From: Streptomyces sp. CB01635
GTDB lineage: Bacteria > Actinomycetota > Actinomycetes > Streptomycetales > Streptomycetaceae
Length of the DNA stretch: 64,000 nt
Assembly: GCF_002803065.1 (NCBI RefSeq)
Contig: NZ_NNBL01000004.1
Location: 191,831 to 255,830 of the forward strand
Reading direction: 5' to 3'
In this document: positions 23,860 through 31,782 of the stretch, piece after piece
Numbering within the stretch: position 1 is the first letter of the stretch
Layout of the letters: the number at the start of each line of letters is the position of its first letter
Notes under the pieces: model-generated
What the model was told of the DNA's origin: nothing
Seen by the model: only the letters and a program-made list of their open reading frames with translations
The model's database searches: none
Position numbers and translations under genes: made by a program

Positions 23860-24906
23860 ATGGCGGCTCGCGGCACACACAGCAGGCGTCCGACTCTTGA
23901 GGAGGTCGCCGCCCGCGCGGGTGTGGGCCGGGGCACGGTCTCCCGGGTGATCAACGGATCGCCCCGGGTGAGCGACGCGACCCGCGCCGCGGTCGAGGCC
24001 GCCGTCGCCGAGCTCGGCTACGTACCGAACACGGCGGCCCGCGCCCTCGCCGCCAACCGCACCGACGCCATCGCCCTCGTCGTGCCCGAACCGGAGACAC
24101 GTTTCTTCGCCGAGCCCTACTTCTCCGACATGCTGCGCGGCGTCGGCGCCCAGCTCGCCGAGACCGAGATGCAGCTCCTGCTGATCTTCGCGGGCAACGA
24201 CCGGGAGCGGCAGCGCCTCGCCCAGTACCTCGCGGCCCACCGCGTCGACGGCGTCCTGCTGGTGTCCGTCCACGCCGACGACCCGCTGCCCGATCTGCTC
24301 AGCCAGCTGGAGATCCCCGCCGTCATCAGCGGCCGCCGCTCCGCCGCCGAGACGCTGCCCTCGGTGGACTCCGACAACTTCGCGGGCGCGTACTCGGCCG
24401 TCGAACACCTCCTGAGCCGCGGCCGCACCGCCATCGCCACGATCACGGGCCGGCTCGACGTGTACGGCGCCCAGCGCCGCGTCGACGGCTACCGCGCCGC
24501 CCTCGGCGCGGCCGGCCGCGAGGTGGACGAGCGGCTCATCGTGCCGGGGGACTTCACTGAGGAGGGCGGCCGGCGCGCGATGACCGAGCTGTTGGAGCGC
24601 TGCCCCGAAGTGGACGCGGTGTTCGCCGGGTCGGACGTGATGGCGGCGGGCGCCCGCCAGGTGCTGCGCGAGGCGGGGCGCCGTATATCCGACGACGTCG
24701 CCCTGGTCGGCTACGACGACTCGGCGATCGCCCGGCACATGGACCCGCCCCTGACCAGCGTCCGCCAGCCGATCGAGGAGATGGGCCGCGCCATGATCGA
24801 CCTGCTCCTCGCCGAGATCGCCGACCGCCGCCCGGTCGCGTCCCGCGCACTCGACGGCCGCCAGCTGGTCCTTCCGAACGAACTGGTGGAGCGCGCTTCG
24901 TCCTGA
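23860..24906 (+). CDS. cebR: LacI-family repressor CebR
   Basis: A 348-aa repressor. The LacI helix-turn-helix occupies residues ~12-62 (PTLEEVAARAGVGRGTVSRVINGSPRVSD plus hinge helix NTAARALAANRTDAIALV). The effector-binding periplasmic-protein-like domain follows (about 65-340; GVLLVSVHADDPLPDLL, FAGSDVMAAGARQVLRE, ALVGYDDSAIARHMDPPLTSV). Start ATG 23860 follows GGAGG and GGAG. It is divergent from cebEFG and closes with a strong hairpin. It represses cello-oligosaccharide uptake and bglC through the two palindromes listed. Confidence 0.95.
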   Translation: MAARGTHSRRPTLEEVAARAGVGRGTVSRVINGSPRVSDATRAAVEAAVAELGYVPNTAARALAANRTDAIALVVPEPETRFFAEPYFSDMLRGVGAQLAETEMQLLLIFAGNDRERQRLAQYLAAHRVDGVLLVSVHADDPLPDLLSQLEIPAVISGRRSAAETLPSVDSDNFAGAYSAVEHLLSRGRTAIATITGRLDVYGAQRRVDGYRAALGAAGREVDERLIVPGDFTEEGGRRAMTELLERCPEVDAVFAGSDVMAAGARQVLREAGRRISDDVALVGYDDSAIARHMDPPLTSVRQPIEEMGRAMIDLLLAEIADRRPVASRALDGRQLVLPNELVERASS

Positions 24907-24966
24907 GGGGTGCGCGTCGGCCTCAGGCGTGCGTGTCGTCCTGAGCGGCGCGGGGTGCCACAACGA

Positions 24967-25000
24967 TCAAGGCCCCGGTTCTTTCGAACCGGGGCCTTGA
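24967..25000. terminator. Bidirectional terminator between cebR and tRNA-His
   Basis: Perfect 14-bp stem TCAAGGCCCCGGTT/AACCGGGGCCTTGA with a 6-nt loop, placed between convergent cebR and tRNA-His. T-rich or A-rich flanks are short, as usual in Streptomyces. Confidence 0.9.
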
Positions 25001-25008
25001 TCATTCAG

Positions 25009-25082
25009 GGTGAGTGACGGGACTTGAACCCGCGGCCACCTGGACCACAACCAGGTGCTCTACCAACTGAGCTACACCCACC
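25009..25082 (-). tRNA. tRNA-His(GTG)
   Basis: The minus strand forms a cloverleaf with anticodon loop TTGTGGT (GTG) on a CCTGG/CCAGG stem. The extra G at -1 (25082) pairs with C73 (25009), the identity pair of bacterial histidine tRNAs. The acceptor stem GTGGGTG/CACTCAC contains one G-U pair. No CCA encoded. Confidence 0.96.
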
Positions 25083-25202
25083 ATGTCCGGTCGTTTGTGT
25101 TTCTTCCGACCGGCCGAGAAAAAGTGTACAGGGTCCGAAGGGGTGCTCGCGCACGCCTTTTCCGGACCCCGTACACAGGGGACGGAAACGCGGTGCGAGC
25201 TG

Positions 25203-25805
25203 CTATTCCGCAGGCAGCGCGTGCTTGGCCGCGATCTTCTTCGCGGTGTCGGAGTCGGGTCCCGGCTGCGGGACGAAGACCGCCTCGCGGTAGTAGCGCA
25301 GCTCGACGATGGAGTCGCGGATGTCGGCGAGCGCGCGGTGGTTGCCGTTCTTGTCCGGACTGTTGAAGTACGCCCTCGGGTACCAGCGGCGCGCCAGTTC
25401 CTTGACCGAGGACACATCGACGATCCGGTAGTGGAGGTAGTCCTCCAGCGTCGGCATGTCCCGGAGCAGGAAGCCGCGGTCGGTGCCGACCGAGTTCCCG
25501 CACAGGGGCGCCTTGCCCGGTTCCTTGACGTGCTCGCGTACGTACGCGAGCACCTGCTCCTCGGCGTCGGCGAGCGTCGTGCCGCCCGCGAGCTCGTCGA
25601 GGAGGCCCGAGGCGGTGTGCATCTGCCGCACCACCTCGGGCATGGTCTCCAGGGCCTCGGCGGGCGGGCGGATCACGATGTCCACACCGTCGCCGAGTAC
25701 GTTCAGCTCAGAGTCGGTGACCAGTGCGGCCACCTCGATGAGCGCGTCATTCGCCAGCGAGAGCCCGGTCATCTCGCAGTCGATCCACACCATGCGATCG
25801 TTCAT
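25203..25805 (-). CDS. orn: Oligoribonuclease
   Basis: A 200-aa DEDDh 3'-5' exoribonuclease that removes the last 2-5 nt of RNA and, in many bacteria, degrades pGpG, the linear product of c-di-GMP hydrolysis. All ligands are visible: MVWIDCEMTGL (first Asp and Glu), GNSVGTDRGFL (Asp), NHRALADIRDSI (His and Asp). The length is typical for the family. Start ATG 25805. It lies 10 nt downstream of adpA on the same strand, so it is probably co-transcribed with adpA, an arrangement known in Streptomyces (adpA-ornA). Confidence 0.95.
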   Translation of the reverse strand: MNDRMVWIDCEMTGLSLANDALIEVAALVTDSELNVLGDGVDIVIRPPAEALETMPEVVRQMHTASGLLDELAGGTTLADAEEQVLAYVREHVKEPGKAPLCGNSVGTDRGFLLRDMPTLEDYLHYRIVDVSSVKELARRWYPRAYFNSPDKNGNHRALADIRDSIVELRYYREAVFVPQPGPDSDTAKKIAAKHALPAE

Positions 25806-25815
25806 ACGCCTTACC

Positions 25816-27027
25816 CTACGGCGCACTCCTCTGCCCGGGCAGACTCGCACGCCCCGCCGCATACGCGTCCGAGCTGGGTTTGCCCGGATCTGTCGGCAGT
25901 GAGGCGGTGGGTCCCGGGTAGGTTCCGGCCGCCGCGGTGCGCCGTGACTGGGCCGGGACCGGGGTCTCCGGTCCTGGCACCGCCGCGATCTCCACCGGCT
26001 TCTCCGGCTGCGGTCTGCGGGCCCGGTAGGCCGCGCGGTACGCGGCCGGGGACGAGCCGAGCTGGCGCCGGAAGTGCCCGCGCAGGGCGACCGGTGAACG
26101 GAAGCCGCAGCGCCCGGCGACCTCGTCGACCGAGTAGTCGGAGGTCTCCAGGAGCCGCTGGGCCTGCAGCACCCGCTGGGTGATCAGCCACTGCAGGGGA
26201 GCGCTTCCGGTGAGGGAGCGGAACCGGCGGTCGAAGGTGCGGCGGCTCATATAGGCGCGCGCGGCGAGGGTCTCCACGTCGAACTGCTCGTGGAGGTGCT
26301 CCAGCGCCCAGGCGACGACCTCGGCCAGCGGGTCGGCGCCGATCTCCTCAGGTAAAGACCTGTCGAGGTAGCGCTCCTGGCCGCCGCTGCGGCGCGGCGG
26401 GACCACGAGTCTGCGGGCGAGCGCTCCGGCCGCCTCGTTGCCGTGGTCCGTGCGCACGATGTGCAGACACAGGTCGATACCGGCCGCGGTCCCGGCGCTC
26501 GTCAGGACGTCACCGTCGTCCACGAAGAGCTCGCGCGGGTCCACGTGGACCGACGGGTAGCGCTTGGCCAGCGTCGGCGCGTACATCCAGTGGGTGGTCG
26601 CCGGCCGGCCGTCGAGCAGGCCGGCCGCGGCGAGCACGAAGGCGCCGGTGCACAGTCCGACGATGCGCGCGCCTTCCTCGTGCGCGCGGCGCAGCGCGTC
26701 GAGGGCTTCCTCCGGTGGCGGCGAGGTGATCGACCGCCACGCGGGCACGACGACGGTGCCCGCCCGCGAGATCGCGTCGAGCCCGTGGGGCGCGGTGAGT
26801 TCGAGGCCGCCCGTCGTGCGCAGCGGGCCTTCCTCGCCAGCGGACACCAGCAGCCGGTAACGCGGTACCCCGGCGTCCTGGCGGTCGATGCCGAACACGG
26901 AGAGCGGAATGGAACTTTCGAAGATGGGTCCGCCGCTGAACAGCAGCACCGCGACTATTTCCCGGCGGCGTCGCCCGGAAAGCTTCCGAGCTGCGGCCTC
27001 CGGCGCAGCAGTGGAGTCGTGGCTCAT
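25816..27027 (-). CDS. adpA: AdpA, pleiotropic AraC-family regulator of development
   Basis: A 403-aa master regulator of morphological differentiation and secondary metabolism. The N-terminal DJ-1/PfpI-like dimerisation domain covers ~25-200 (VAVLLFSGGPIFESSIPLSV, GLCTGAFVLAAAGLLDGR). The C-terminal AraC domain has two helix-turn-helices at ~255-345 (LAARAYMSRRTFDRRFRSLT and EVAGRCGFRSPVALRGHFRR). The last ~55 residues are Pro/Ala-rich and variable. Start ATG 27027, with GAGGGGGG about 10 nt upstream. A single TTA leucine codon (codon 225, in DRSLPEE) sits between the two domains, making translation depend on the bldA tRNA. The gene and its downstream orn probably form one unit. Confidence 0.97.
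   Translation of the reverse strand: MSHDSTAAPEAAARKLSGRRRREIVAVLLFSGGPIFESSIPLSVFGIDRQDAGVPRYRLLVSAGEEGPLRTTGGLELTAPHGLDAISRAGTVVVPAWRSITSPPPEEALDALRRAHEEGARIVGLCTGAFVLAAAGLLDGRPATTHWMYAPTLAKRYPSVHVDPRELFVDDGDVLTSAGTAAGIDLCLHIVRTDHGNEAAGALARRLVVPPRRSGGQERYLDRSLPEEIGADPLAEVVAWALEHLHEQFDVETLAARAYMSRRTFDRRFRSLTGSAPLQWLITQRVLQAQRLLETSDYSVDEVAGRCGFRSPVALRGHFRRQLGSSPAAYRAAYRARRPQPEKPVEIAAVPGPETPVPAQSRRTAAAGTYPGPTASLPTDPGKPSSDAYAAGRASLPGQRSAP
26353..26355 (-). promoter_or_regulatory. Rare TTA codon in adpA (bldA dependence)
   Basis: The plus-strand TAA here reads TTA on the coding strand, in frame, in the linker between the AdpA domains. TTA is read only by the developmentally regulated bldA tRNA in Streptomyces, and its position in adpA is conserved in the genus. 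Confidence 0.95.
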
Positions 27028-27434
27028 CCCGCTAAGCCCCCCTCGGTGGTCGCGGCGCCCTTTGTAGTGTGACGGGCTTGTCGCTCCAGCACGTTTCCCC
27101 TCGGTCCTGCAGAGTCCCCCGCCGATGGACAGTCATGATCGAATCTACTGTGTCCGGTGGTCCCGTCGTGACCAGTTGAGGATCCGGCAGATTGTCGACA
27201 TGGCAACTTGGCGTGAAGCATTCGATCACGAAGCGTGGCACTCAGGGGCGTTGCAGGGAAGTGCGCCTCAACTCAGTGGCCGGTCCCCGTAGGGTGCAAG
27301 CGCCTTCTACGGTCCTTTCATGCCTGGTGGCACGGGGGTTGGAGGCGGGTGACGGCAAGAAATGCATGGCCGGGCGAAGTTGGCTGAAAATATACGCAGT
27401 AGTGCGCGGGAACCAGTCAGCCCCCCGGCGCACA
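27028..27434. promoter_or_regulatory. adpA upstream regulatory region
   Basis: About 400 bp without a gene, markedly less GC-rich than its surroundings in parts (for example GAAAATATACGCAGTAG near 27387). Long regulatory leaders are usual for adpA. Matches to the loose AdpA consensus TGGCSNGWWY include TGGCGTGAAG at 27209-27218 (one mismatch), so autoregulation is possible. I cannot identify the transcription start. Confidence 0.5.
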
Positions 27435-27791
27435 TCATCCCGTGCGGCGACCGCCCTTGCGCGCCCCCGGCACCGTCCTGCCGCGTCGGCCCCTGTGATC
27501 GCAGGACCGTACCGGAGCCGGCCGCGCCGCGCTCCGTTCGGACTGGCGCAGCAGCACCCGGCAGACCCCGGTCACCGCGGCGAGCCCGAGCGCCGCGCCC
27601 ATCGCCCCGGCCAGTGAGAACCCGTATCCCACCAGGACGACCGGGACCAGGACGCAGCTGAACGCCGCCCAGCGGACGACGTCGCTCACCGTGTCCGTGC
27701 GGGACGCCTGCGTCGCCTCCCGTCGGCCCTCGGGCGGCGGCTCCTCGCATGGAGCGTCGGCGGACGGGTACACGATGGACGGTCCGGGCAC
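27435..27791 (-). CDS. Small membrane protein upstream of adpA
   Basis: A 118-aa protein from GTG 27791, chosen because CAGGGAG lies 8 nt upstream; an in-frame open extension to 28076 has no better start. The first ~45 residues are Pro/Glu/Arg-rich and cytoplasmic. Two adjoining hydrophobic helices (WAAFSCVLVPVVLVGYGF and AGAMGAALGLAAVTGVC) form a hairpin in the membrane. A basic tail follows (SERSAARPAPVRS to the end). No known domain. Codon usage in the middle fits Streptomyces; the tail is less convincing. Its product might be a small accessory membrane protein. Confidence 0.55.
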   Translation of the reverse strand: MPGPSIVYPSADAPCEEPPPEGRREATQASRTDTVSDVVRWAAFSCVLVPVVLVGYGFSLAGAMGAALGLAAVTGVCRVLLRQSERSAARPAPVRSCDHRGRRGRTVPGARKGGRRTG

Positions 27792-28121
27792 GGCGCGCTC
27801 CCTGTTGCTGTGGGTACGCACGTTCAACGCGTGGTCGTGCGACCGGTCACTCGGCCGAACCGGGGGTGCCGGTACCGTACCCAAACCGTCTGTACGGGGC
27901 AGCAACCATTGCCATACGGGCGCGGCCTCGGGCATGCTCCCCTGAACGCCGCGGAGCGTGCGCTTAACCGGGCAGACGACTCTGGGCAGAGGAGGAGTGT
28001 CGCCGTACCCTTGGGGGTATGGGCTTGGGAAGATGATTCCCGGACACAGCTCCGCCGCTCCCTGTCGTCCCTCCACCGAGGATCCGTCGAGGATCCAGAG
28101 GACCTAATCGCCGAGATACCC
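27792..28121. other. Intergenic region between membrane protein and universal stress protein
   Basis: 330 bp carrying divergent promoters; no gene recognised. An 8-bp direct repeat GAGGATCC occurs at 28078 and 28089, just before the stress protein gene. An AGAGGAGGAG ribosome-like site near 27991 is followed by a GTG that is out of frame with the stress protein. Confidence 0.4.
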
Positions 28122-28646
28122 ATGGCCGGTCACGAATTCCCTGAACCCGCGGACCGCAAGCGGCAGGTCGCCGATCCCACGGCGACCCCCCAGGCGGCGG
28201 AAGAAACACGTCAGTCCTGCGATCCCGCCTTCAAGCACGGAGTGGTCGTCGGCTTCGACGGCTCGACCTCCAGCGAGCGGGCCCTCGCCTACGCCATCGG
28301 CATGGCATACCGTTCGGGCTCCGGCCTGATCATCGTCCACGTCGCCAACCGGTTGCCCACCACGGTGTGGGCGGGCTGCGAGCCGCCGGTCTTCGTCGAT
28401 GTGCCGGACCACCGCACCGAGGTGCTCGGGCTCGAACTCGCGTGTGCGGAGTATCTGTCCGAGGTGCCCTGGATTCTCGTCGAGCGCGGCGGCGACATCT
28501 GCCACGAACTCGAAGAGGTGGGCCGGGAGTACGAGGCCGACGCGATCGTCGTCGGCTCCACGCACGGGATCGTCGGCCGGATCTTCGGCTCGGTCGCGGG
28601 ACGGCTCGCGCGGCGCGCCAGGCGCCCGGTCATAGTCATCCCGTAA
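28122..28646 (+). CDS. Universal stress protein (UspA family)
   Basis: A 174-aa single-domain Usp preceded by a ~35-residue polar extension. The core runs from GVVVGFDGSTSSERALAYAIG to RRARRPVIVIP. The ATP-binding signature G-2x-G-9x-G-S/T is present in VVGSTHGIVGRIFGSVAGRLARR, here as G-S-T-H-G, so nucleotide binding is plausible. The start ATG 28122 has a weak ribosome site. Such proteins respond to starvation or hypoxia in actinobacteria. Monocistronic by spacing. Confidence 0.85.
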   Translation: MAGHEFPEPADRKRQVADPTATPQAAEETRQSCDPAFKHGVVVGFDGSTSSERALAYAIGMAYRSGSGLIIVHVANRLPTTVWAGCEPPVFVDVPDHRTEVLGLELACAEYLSEVPWILVERGGDICHELEEVGREYEADAIVVGSTHGIVGRIFGSVAGRLARRARRPVIVIP

Positions 28647-28794
28647 CTCCCTTGAGCCCCAGGTGAGATGGGCGAATCCTACTCGCGCGTAGAGGTGCTT
28701 TGTGCCTTTGTGAAGGGTACATACCGGTCGCTGGACCATCGCAGGGCCCAGTACCGCGCGCAGCACAACTGCACCCGCACGAAGGGAGCCCGCC

Positions 28795-29364
28795 GTGGAC
28801 AAAGACGTCTCCGCGGGAAGCACGACCTCCACTCTCGGCCATCTCGCCCTGGGACTCACCCTGTTGACCTTCGGCCTCGGTCATACCGAAGTGATCGACG
28901 GCGTGACGGCCGCGAACGCCGTATCCCTCGCGACATACGTCGGTGGCATCGCCCTGTTCGTCGCCGGTCTGCTCGCCTATCGCGCCAGTGACGCCTCGAC
29001 GGGTACGGCCTTCGCCGCGCTCGGCGCGTTCTGGTTCACCTGGGGCGTCACGGCAGGCGATCCCATGTCGGCCAACGCGCAAGGGCTGTTCCTGCTTCTC
29101 TTCGCGCTGCTCGCCCTGAGCCTGACCCTCGGGGCCGCCGGCTCCGGGACTCTCGTGCGCGCGGCGTACGGGGCGCTGTGTGTGGCCCTGCTGCTGCTCG
29201 CCGTGGCCGCGTTCGGTGACACGGCCGGGCTCGCCAAGGTCGGCGGCTGGTTCGCCGCGGTGGGCGGGCTGCTCGCCTGGTACGCGGCGACGGCCGCGCT
29301 GGGCGGGCTGCCCACGGCCCTGCCGGGGCGTGCTGCCGGCCGGGGGGTGACGGCCACCGGCTGA
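28795..29364 (+). CDS. GPR1/FUN34/YaaH-family membrane protein
   Basis: A 189-aa integral membrane protein starting at GTG 28795 with GGGAG 8 nt upstream. Six hydrophobic helices are visible: LGHLALGLTLLTFGLGH, ATYVGGIALFVAGLLAY, AFAALGAFWFTWGV, GLFLLLFALLALSLTLG, AAYGALCVALLLLAVAAFG and GWFAAVGGLLAWYAAT. The layout and FWFTWG motif fit the acetate/succinate-associated SatP (YaaH) family, though the canonical NPAPLGL motif is replaced by LALGLTLLTFGL, so substrate is uncertain. It ends before a strong terminator shared with convergent glmS. Confidence 0.75.
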   Translation: MDKDVSAGSTTSTLGHLALGLTLLTFGLGHTEVIDGVTAANAVSLATYVGGIALFVAGLLAYRASDASTGTAFAALGAFWFTWGVTAGDPMSANAQGLFLLLFALLALSLTLGAAGSGTLVRAAYGALCVALLLLAVAAFGDTAGLAKVGGWFAAVGGLLAWYAATAALGGLPTALPGRAAGRGVTATG

Positions 29365-29405
29365 CAGCTGCGGGCCGGGGGAATGGGCGCCCCCGGCCCC
29401 CCATA

Positions 29406-29453
29406 AAGAACGGGTCCCTGTGCGCTTGGTGGCGCGCATGGGGACCCGTTCTT
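29406..29453. terminator. Bidirectional terminator between YaaH-like gene and glmS
   Basis: Stem AAGAACGGGTCCC/GGGACCCGTTCTT with an internal second pairing (TGCGC...GCGCA), flanked by A-rich and T-rich bases on both sides. It serves both convergent genes. Confidence 0.9.
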
Positions 29454-29492
29454 CTTTACTCGCAGCTTCTGTACTCGTACTGCGTGGGCTGC

Positions 29493-31310
29493 CTACTCGA
29501 CCGTGACCGACTTCGCCAGGTTCCTCGGCTTGTCGATGTCGCGGCCCAGGGCCAACGCCGTGTGGTAGGCGAGGAGTTGGAGCGGGATGCCCATGAGGAT
29601 CGGGTCGAGCTCGTCCTCGTTCTTCGGAACGACGATCGTGCGGTCGGCCTTCTCCTGCTCCTGGTGCGCGACCGCGAGGATGCGGCCGGAACGGGCCTTG
29701 ATCTCCTCGAGGGCGGCGCGGTTCTTCTCCAGGAGGTCGTCGTCCGGGACGATCGCGACCGTGGGGAGCGCCGGTTCGATCAGGGCGAGCGGGCCGTGCT
29801 TCAGCTCGGAGGCGGGATAGGCCTCGGCGTGGATGTACGAGACCTCCTTGAGCTTGAGCGAGGCCTCGCGGGCGACGGGGTAGCCACGGACCCGGCCGAT
29901 GAACATCATCGAGCGGGCGTCGGCGTACTCCTCGGCGATCTTCTTGATCTGCTCTTCCTGCTCCAGGATCTGCGTGATCTGCCCCGGCAGCTTGCGCAGG
30001 CCCTCGATGATCCGCTTGCCGTCGGCGACGGACAGGTCGCGGATGCGGCCGAGGTGGAGGGCGAGGAGCGCGAACGCGACCGTGGTGTTGGTGAAGCACT
30101 TGGTCGACACGACGCAGACCTCGGGGCCCGCGTGGACGTACACACCAGCGTCCGACTCGCGGGCGATCGCCGAGCCGACGACGTTCACGACGCCGAAGAC
30201 GCGGGCGCCCTTGCGCTTCAGCTCCTGCACGGCGGCGAGGACGTCGTACGTCTCGCCGGACTGGGAGACGGCGATGTACAGGGTGTCGGGGTCGACGACC
30301 GGGTTGCGGTAGCGGAACTCGGAGGCCGGCTCGGCGTCCGCGGGGATGCGCGCCAGCTCCTCGATCATCTGCGCGCCGATCAGGCCCGCGTGGTACGAGG
30401 TGCCGCAGCCGAGGATCTTCACGCGGCGCACGCTGCGCGCCTCGCGGGCGTCGAGGTTGAGGCCGCCCAGGTGCACGGCGGAGAAGCGTTCGTCGATGCG
30501 GCCGCGCAGGACGCGGTCGACGGCCTCCGGCTGCTCGAAGATCTCCTTGTGCATGTACGTGTCGTGACCGCCCATGTCGTACGAGGCGGCCTCCCACTCG
30601 ACGGTGGTCGGGGACGCGGTCGTGCGCGTGCCCTCCGTCGTGTAGGTGCGGAAGTCGTCGGCCTTGAGGGTGGCCATCTCGCCGTCGTCGAGGGTGACGA
30701 TCTGGCGGGTGTGGGCGACGAGGGCGGCGATGTCCGAGGCGACGAACATCTCCTTCTCGCCGATGCCGAGGACGACCGGGGAGCCGTTGCGGGCCACCAC
30801 GATGCGGTCGGGGAAGTCGGCGTGCAGCACGGCGATGCCGTACGTGCCCTCGATCAGCCGGAGCGCCTCGCGGACCTTGTCCTCGAGCTTCTCGGCGGGG
30901 GAGCGGGCGATGAGGTGGGTGAGGACCTCGGTGTCCGTCTCGGAGAGGAAGGTGACGCCCTCGGCGGTCAGCTTCGCGCGCAGGTCGGAGGCGTTGTCGA
31001 CGATGCCGTTGTGGACGACGGCGACCTTGTTGTCCGCGGACATGTGGGGGTGCGCGTTCTCGTCGGACGGTGCGCCGTGGGTGGCCCAGCGGGTGTGGGC
31101 GATGCCCGTGGTGCCCTTGAAGCGGGCGGGCACCTTGGCCTCCAGGTCGCGCACGCGGCCCTTGGCCTTCACCATTTTCAGGCCGTTGGCCTTCGGGCTG
31201 GTGATGACGACGCCCGCGGAGTCGTAGCCGCGGTACTCCAGGCGCTGCAGCCCCTCGAGCAGCAGTGGTGCCACGTCACGCTTACCGATGTAACCGACAA
31301 TTCCGCACAT
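29493..31310 (-). CDS. glmS: Glucosamine-6-phosphate synthase (isomerising)
   Basis: A 605-aa enzyme converting fructose-6-phosphate and glutamine to glucosamine-6-phosphate, the entry to peptidoglycan and other amino sugars. The class II glutaminase domain begins with Cys2 (MCGIVGYIG, the catalytic nucleophile), followed by AHTRWATHG and HNGIVDN (~1-240). Two SIS sugar-isomerase domains follow (LGCGTSYHAGLIG, AVSQSGETYD, LKEVSYIHAEAYPASELKHG). The C-terminus is the usual KSVTVE. Full length. By position it corresponds to the copy called glmS2 in S. coelicolor. A small conserved gene sits 17 nt upstream. No ribozyme-like leader was seen. Confidence 0.96.
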   Translation of the reverse strand: MCGIVGYIGKRDVAPLLLEGLQRLEYRGYDSAGVVITSPKANGLKMVKAKGRVRDLEAKVPARFKGTTGIAHTRWATHGAPSDENAHPHMSADNKVAVVHNGIVDNASDLRAKLTAEGVTFLSETDTEVLTHLIARSPAEKLEDKVREALRLIEGTYGIAVLHADFPDRIVVARNGSPVVLGIGEKEMFVASDIAALVAHTRQIVTLDDGEMATLKADDFRTYTTEGTRTTASPTTVEWEAASYDMGGHDTYMHKEIFEQPEAVDRVLRGRIDERFSAVHLGGLNLDAREARSVRRVKILGCGTSYHAGLIGAQMIEELARIPADAEPASEFRYRNPVVDPDTLYIAVSQSGETYDVLAAVQELKRKGARVFGVVNVVGSAIARESDAGVYVHAGPEVCVVSTKCFTNTTVAFALLALHLGRIRDLSVADGKRIIEGLRKLPGQITQILEQEEQIKKIAEEYADARSMMFIGRVRGYPVAREASLKLKEVSYIHAEAYPASELKHGPLALIEPALPTVAIVPDDDLLEKNRAALEEIKARSGRILAVAHQEQEKADRTIVVPKNEDELDPILMGIPLQLLAYHTALALGRDIDKPRNLAKSVTVE

Positions 31311-31327
31311 ATGAGTACTGATCCCCT

Positions 31328-31585
31328 CTAGCCGTAGACGATGCGCCGAAGCTGCCGCAGGGACAGCTCGGGCGGCGCGACCGCGCGGTACTTCAGGTCC
31401 GCCGAGATCCGTTCGAAGATCTCCGCGTTCACCAGGCCCTGACCCTGGAGCTCGCGGTGGCGGCGACGGACGAACACCTCGGTCGTCTCGTCGAAGTAGG
31501 CGAGCACGTCCTGGATCACCCGCAGTGCCTCGCCCCGGTTCAGGGGCGAACTGCGCGTCAGGTGATCAACAAGTTCGTCGTGCAC
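31328..31585 (-). CDS. Small conserved protein coupled to glmS
   Basis: An 85-aa (GTG 31585) or 97-aa (TTG 31621) protein; neither start has a strong ribosome site, but AGGA lies 9 nt before the GTG. It ends 17 nt before glmS and is almost certainly co-transcribed with it. The sequence is highly charged and helical: RGEALRVIQDVLAYFDE, VFVRRRHRELQGQG, ISADLKYRAVAPPELSLRQL. No signal, membrane segment or Cys. I know of no family function. Coupling to glmS suggests a regulator or stability partner of GlmS, but that is inference. Confidence 0.7.
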   Translation of the reverse strand: MHDELVDHLTRSSPLNRGEALRVIQDVLAYFDETTEVFVRRRHRELQGQGLVNAEIFERISADLKYRAVAPPELSLRQLRRIVYG

Positions 31586-31782
31586 TCGGATGATCCTGGA
31601 GGAAGAGGGGGCCGTTCGCAAGAATTCTGCCCGATTCCGGGCAGGAGTGCGTCATCCGGCGTGGGTGCTGGGGTTCTTGGGAGAGCTGTGGTCAAGGCTT
31701 GAAGGGCGCCATGCCGCTTGTTCCCGTTGCGTTCACATGCCGTATCCGGCCGGGATGAGTGACCCGAGCAACTTTTCTGGTC

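Noticed and set aside
29493..31621. glmS ribozyme/riboswitch leader
   Set aside because: Only 17 nt separate glmS from the upstream gene, and I see no ribozyme-like conserved core upstream.
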